DNA of 8,101 nt from Candidatus Omnitrophota bacterium (GTDB lineage Bacteria; Omnitrophota; Gorgyraeia; Gygaellales; Profunditerraquicolaceae). Under the pieces are notes generated by a model that did not search any database, was not told the DNA's origin, and was given only the letters and a program-made list of their open reading frames with translations. The translations under genes were made by a program, and so were the position numbers. The stretch is from assembly GCA_028719265.1 (NCBI GenBank), contig JAQUKF010000054.1, positions 1 through 8,101 of the forward strand, given 5' to 3'. Of the stretch, positions 5,746 through 8,101 are shown in pieces (positions within the stretch are counted from its first letter, which is position 1; each line of letters opens with the position of its first letter).

Positions 5746-6038
5746 TTCATCCGCCTTTTAAAGAATTCCCAAAAGATAACCGACAGGCAAACCATGCTGA
5801 AGCCAAAAAGAAAATCCTCCAACGGGATGCTCCCGATCCTCACCCCGAGGAAAAACTGTTTGTTATACATGACTATCCCGGAACCGGTAAGATATCCGTT
5901 GACCAGGAATTTAAAACCCAATATTACAAACAGGAACAGGTAAAAGAGTTTGCGCTTTAGAAGATTGACTCCCGTCATCCTATCGATGAGGACTGTAAGG
6001 ATTACGGAAAAGGAGGCGATCAATGTATATTCTTTCAT
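5742..6038 (-). CDS. crtYd: Lycopene cyclase subunit CrtYd
   Basis: The protein has 98 residues with three hydrophobic segments (about 3-18, 30-47, 76-90). The family signature is IPLEDFLFGF (71-80), the PxE(D/E) motif of the CrtYcd/CarR lycopene cyclase domain, with E74 and D75 the likely catalytic acids. In heterodimeric bacterial enzymes CrtYc and CrtYd combine in the membrane to close the ends of lycopene into rings; archaea and fungi carry the two halves as one fused chain. The gene overlaps both neighbours by ATGA, 4 nt each. A purine-rich GGGAGAGGA (6043-6051) supplies the ribosome site for ATG 6038. Ring type (beta or epsilon) and substrate (C40 assumed from a plausible GGPP supply) cannot be read from sequence. 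Family assignment is strong because both halves occur side by side with crtB. Confidence 0.85.
   Translation of the reverse strand: MKEYTLIASFSVILTVLIDRMTGVNLLKRKLFYLFLFVILGFKFLVNGYLTGSGIVMYNKQFFLGVRIGSIPLEDFLFGFSMVCLSVIFWEFFKRRMK
5751..5757 (-). promoter_or_regulatory. Shine-Dalgarno-like site for the TPR gene
   Basis: AAGGCGG, one mismatch from AAGGAGG, lies 5 nt before ATG 5745 inside the end of crtYd. Confidence 0.5.
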
Positions 6039-6343
6039 TTAATCCTCTCCCTTATATATTTCAACGCCTCCCAGGTAAAAATGCAGCAGAATGGCACTAC
6101 TATAAAGAAGAGCCACTCCTCCACCGGAAGATTGACGATATACGTACCGGATACGCCGGCCGGATCAAAATACCAGTGCCTGCGCCAGGCGGCAAAAATA
6201 TCCCAGCCTCCGAATATAATTACTATCAGGACCAGGGAAAACAGGAGTGCCTTGAAATTGCGCCAGAACTTCAAAGGTGGATAAAAGCTAAGAAGGAAAG
6301 GAAAGATACCGGACAATATCAGTAACGCCATGTATTTAGACAT
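6035..6343 (-). CDS. crtYc: Lycopene cyclase subunit CrtYc
   Basis: The protein has 102 residues with three membrane segments (about 4-20, 31-50, 77-91). The conserved features of the lycopene cyclase domain are present: W47-D48, an HWYFD stretch (56-60) and NLPVEEWLFF (71-80), with E75 and E76 as candidate catalytic acids. It is the first half of the split cyclase, and its stop overlaps the crtYd start as ATGA, so the partners are probably made in equal amounts. I chose ATG 6343 rather than the TTG just before it. A TAAAAT element lies exactly 6 nt upstream and no Shine-Dalgarno is present, which points to a leaderless message. It heads the crtYc-crtYd-TPR operon and diverges from crtB. Confidence 0.86.
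   Translation of the reverse strand: MSKYMALLILSGIFPFLLSFYPPLKFWRNFKALLFSLVLIVIIFGGWDIFAAWRRHWYFDPAGVSGTYIVNLPVEEWLFFIVVPFCCIFTWEALKYIRERIK
6043..6051 (-). promoter_or_regulatory. Shine-Dalgarno site for crtYd
   Basis: The minus strand reads GGGAGAGGA ending 4 nt before ATG 6038, within the final codons of crtYc. It shows that crtYd, unlike crtYc, relies on a conventional ribosome site. Confidence 0.55.
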
Positions 6344-6349
6344 CAACTT

Positions 6350-6377
6350 ATTTTATTACCTGACTGCAATATTGCAA
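6350..6377 (-). promoter_or_regulatory. Candidate leaderless promoter of crtYc-crtYd-TPR
   Basis: On the minus strand TTGCAA (6372-6377) and TAAAAT (6350-6355) are 16 bp apart, matching the sigma-70 consensus at 4 and 5 of 6 positions. AAGTTG (6 nt) then leads to ATG 6343. The -35 overlaps the palindrome at 6365-6376, so a bound regulator could exclude polymerase. Confidence 0.45.
6365..6376. promoter_or_regulatory. Perfect 12-bp palindrome between crtYc and crtB, candidate operator
   Basis: TGCAATATTGCA is a perfect inverted repeat. It overlaps the proposed crtYc -35 box and sits about 50 bp upstream of the crtB start. That position would suit repression of one gene and activation of the other by a dimeric regulator. 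No regulator gene is in the window. Confidence 0.35.
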
Positions 6378-6408
6378 TAAAATTTATGGCTTTTGGTTCA
6401 TTTAATTG

Positions 6409-6414
6409 TAAAAT
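6409..6414 (+). promoter_or_regulatory. Candidate -10 element of the crtB-ispH operon (leaderless)
   Basis: TAAAAT preceded directly by TTG lies exactly 6 nt before ATG 6421, mirroring the crtYc side. No convincing -35 box is seen at 16-18 bp (the sequence there reads TATGGCT), so an activator may be needed. There is no Shine-Dalgarno. Confidence 0.4.
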
Positions 6415-6420
6415 AAACAT

Positions 6421-7284
6421 ATGCATATCCAGAAAGCGGAAGGCTTCCGTAAAGCCAAGGAGATAACCAGGAAATTCGCCAGGACATTCTACCTGGCCTC
6501 CCTTTTCCTCCCCCGGGAAAAGAAATACGCCAGTTACGCGGTGTATGCCATTTGCCGTTTAAGCGACGAAACGGTAGATGAAAACATCTCCCATTCTGAT
6601 AAAGAGAATAAATTACGCCGGATGGAAGAAGAAATAAAACTGGCCTATACACAGGGAGAAAACGGAGGGCCGCTGCTTGAAGCCTTCAGGCAAACAGTTG
6701 ACAACTGCAAGATCCCCCGTGAATATTTCGATGAGCTGATCGCGGGGATGCGCATGGATCTTAAAATAAAACGCTATTCCTATTTCCCCTCCCTTTACGA
6801 CTACTGTTACAGGGTGGCCGGGGTCGTCGGACTGATCATGCTTAAGGTATTCGGTTATAAAGACGCCGCGGCCGAAGGATACGCCGTAAAGCTGGGGGTA
6901 GCCATGCAGCTTACCAATATCCTGCGGGACATAAAAGAAGACTCCCTGCGCGGCAGGATATACCTGCCGCTTGAGGATATGGAGCGTTTCGGTGTCAGCG
7001 AAGAACAGATAACCGCATGCCGGATGAACGAAAGGCTTAGTGAACTACTGCGCTTCCAGATCGAGCGCTGCCGCAAATACTATGACGATTCTTCGGCAGG
7101 GATCGGCCTTATCGACAACTCCGCCTCCAGGTTCGTGGTGCTCTGCATGAAAGAAATGTATTCGGGGATACTGGATGAAATAGAGAAAAACGGCTATGAC
7201 GTCTTCGGCAGGCGCGCCTGTGTGGGAAATTTGAGGAAGGCCCGGATAATATTAAAGATAATATTGGGAAGAAAATACCTGTGA
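6421..7284 (+). CDS. crtB: Phytoene synthase (squalene/phytoene synthase family)
   Basis: The protein has 287 residues, the usual length for CrtB. It joins two GGPP molecules head to head to make phytoene, the first committed carotenoid step, at the cytoplasmic membrane surface. The first Asp-rich motif is in CRLSDETVDE (45-54), with DE replacing DD as in several bacterial homologues. The second is LTNILRDIKED (164-174), followed by GRIYLP (178-183). A YCYRVAGVVG block (128-137) and the C-terminal VFGRRACVGNLRKA (261-274) also match the family. Squalene or C30 dehydrosqualene synthesis is an alternative, but the divergent split lycopene cyclase favours C40 phytoene. The ATG at 6421 has no Shine-Dalgarno and is placed 6 nt after TAAAAT. 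The stop overlaps the ispH GTG (GTGA). Assignment to the superfamily is firm; product is inferred. Confidence 0.9.
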   Translation: MHIQKAEGFRKAKEITRKFARTFYLASLFLPREKKYASYAVYAICRLSDETVDENISHSDKENKLRRMEEEIKLAYTQGENGGPLLEAFRQTVDNCKIPREYFDELIAGMRMDLKIKRYSYFPSLYDYCYRVAGVVGLIMLKVFGYKDAAAEGYAVKLGVAMQLTNILRDIKEDSLRGRIYLPLEDMERFGVSEEQITACRMNERLSELLRFQIERCRKYYDDSSAGIGLIDNSASRFVVLCMKEMYSGILDEIEKNGYDVFGRRACVGNLRKARIILKIILGRKYL

Positions 7285-8101
7285 AGGTTAACCTGGCTAA
7301 ATCAGCCGGATTCTGCTCGGGGGTCAGGAGGGCGATCAATATTGCCATGGAAACCGCCGCAAAAGACCGGCCGGTATTCATGCTCGGAGATATCGTGCAC
7401 AACGAAGAGGTGGTAAAAATGATCCAACAGGCCGGGATCAAAAAGATCAGCCGGCTCTCAAAGGGAGACGGCAATATACTGCTGATCCGCGCGCACGGAT
7501 GCCCGAAGAAAACCATAGAGAAGGCAAAAAGGCTTAGGTATTCCATCATTGACGCCACATGCCCGATGGTAAAAGAGATCCATGCGACCGCCAAGGAGCT
7601 TGAAGACAGGGGGTTTAAGGTAATTGTCATCGGCGACAAATCCCACGATGAGGTCAAGGGTATCGTCGGACAACTGAAAACCAAGGCCATAATCATCGAT
7701 AAACTGCAGAATATACCTTTTAAAAAAATAGGCTTGCTCAAAAAGGCCGGGGTGGTCGTGCAATCTACGCAGAACCTGGATAAGGTGCGTCAGATAGCCG
7801 GGCTGTTAGAAAAAAACATAGGCGAGATGGAATTCCACAATACCATCTGCAAACCCACCAGGTCGAAACAGGGAGAAATAAAGGTCATGCCGCTTGAAAA
7901 CGACGTGATGGTCGTTATCGGCTCGAAAACGAGCGCCAACACAAAAAGGATGTACGAGATATCAAAATCCCTGAACAGAAAAACCTACTGGGTGAATTCA
8001 AGCAGAGAAATAAAAAATGGCTGGCTTTCCAAAGCTAAGAACGTAGGGATAACCGCCGGCGCCTCCACCCCGGAATCAACTATCCAGGCGGTTATACAGA
8101 A
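7281..8101 (+). CDS. ispH: 4-hydroxy-3-methylbut-2-enyl diphosphate reductase (partial at the window end)
   Basis: The frame gives 273 residues without a stop and continues past the window. IspH is the last enzyme of the MEP pathway; it reduces HMBPP to IPP and DMAPP with a [4Fe-4S] cluster. The three cluster cysteines are visible in GFCSGV (C12), DATCPMV (C94) and NTICKPT (C190). Substrate residues also fit: H40 in DIVHNE, H72 in RAHG, H122 and E124 in SHDEVKG, T163 in QSTQN, S218 and N220 in KTSANTKR, and S262 in TAGAST. The family normally ends soon after this point, so only the extreme C-terminus, or any fused extra domain, is missing. GTG at 7281 is supported by the conserved KVNLAKSAGFCSGV start and overlaps the crtB stop by 4 nt. 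It supplies precursors to the adjacent pathway, and I infer that one transcript covers crtB and ispH. Confidence 0.93.
   Translation, partial: MKVNLAKSAGFCSGVRRAINIAMETAAKDRPVFMLGDIVHNEEVVKMIQQAGIKKISRLSKGDGNILLIRAHGCPKKTIEKAKRLRYSIIDATCPMVKEIHATAKELEDRGFKVIVIGDKSHDEVKGIVGQLKTKAIIIDKLQNIPFKKIGLLKKAGVVVQSTQNLDKVRQIAGLLEKNIGEMEFHNTICKPTRSKQGEIKVMPLENDVMVVIGSKTSANTKRMYEISKSLNRKTYWVNSSREIKNGWLSKAKNVGITAGASTPESTIQAVIQ

Noticed and set aside
7109..7741. Minus-strand open frame of 210 codons
   Set aside because: It is opposite the 3' end of crtB and the ispH frame, which carry all catalytic motifs. It would be a low-complexity shadow.

Overview
The window is a dense bacterial locus of two divergent gene blocks, with almost no non-coding DNA. 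The only intergenic stretches of note are two A+T-rich divergent promoter regions of about 73 bp (3750-3822) and 77 bp (6344-6420). No rRNA, tRNA, CRISPR, insertion sequence or phage gene was seen, and no gene-free stretch exceeds 300 bases. The gene mix is non-actinobacterial in feel: an Omnitrophota-like ispH, an N-terminal thioredoxin/CcdA fusion, DUF1573, and a split CrtYc/CrtYd lycopene cyclase. I lean towards an uncultured Gram-negative lineage such as Candidatus Omnitrophota. This is inference from protein flavour only, not proof.

Region 1 (1-3749, all minus strand) is a six-gene block read right to left. It encodes an NDH-2-like FAD oxidoreductase, a DoxX-family membrane protein, a T4-endonuclease-V/pyrimidine-dimer-glycosylase family protein, a secreted thioredoxin domain fused to a CcdA/DsbD-type transporter, a secreted DUF1573 protein, and the N-terminus of a membrane protein that resembles HtpX. 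Gaps are from -8 to 29 nt, and most internal starts have strong Shine-Dalgarno (SD) sequences. The theme is membrane quinone/thiol redox plus DNA and envelope stress.

Region 2 (3823-8101) is an isoprenoid/carotenoid block. A trans-polyprenyl diphosphate synthase, probably GGPP-type, lies on the plus strand. It converges with abutting stop codons on a minus-strand operon of crtYc, crtYd and a secreted TPR protein, joined by ATGA overlaps. crtB (phytoene synthase) diverges from crtYc and is followed by ispH, overlapping by GTGA and cut by the window end. Together these cover IPP/DMAPP formation, GGPP, phytoene and ring closure of lycopene. The phytoene desaturase (CrtI) is not in the window.

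A notable architectural pattern is that none of the genes next to a divergent promoter (the synthase, crtB, crtYc, the NDH-2-like gene) has a visible SD. In three of them a -10-like hexamer sits exactly 6 nt before the ATG, which predicts leaderless mRNAs. Each divergent region also carries a perfect 12-bp palindrome that may be an operator. The juxtaposition of carotenoid synthesis, a UV-lesion glycosylase and membrane redox genes suggests, but does not prove, a photo-oxidative stress locus.
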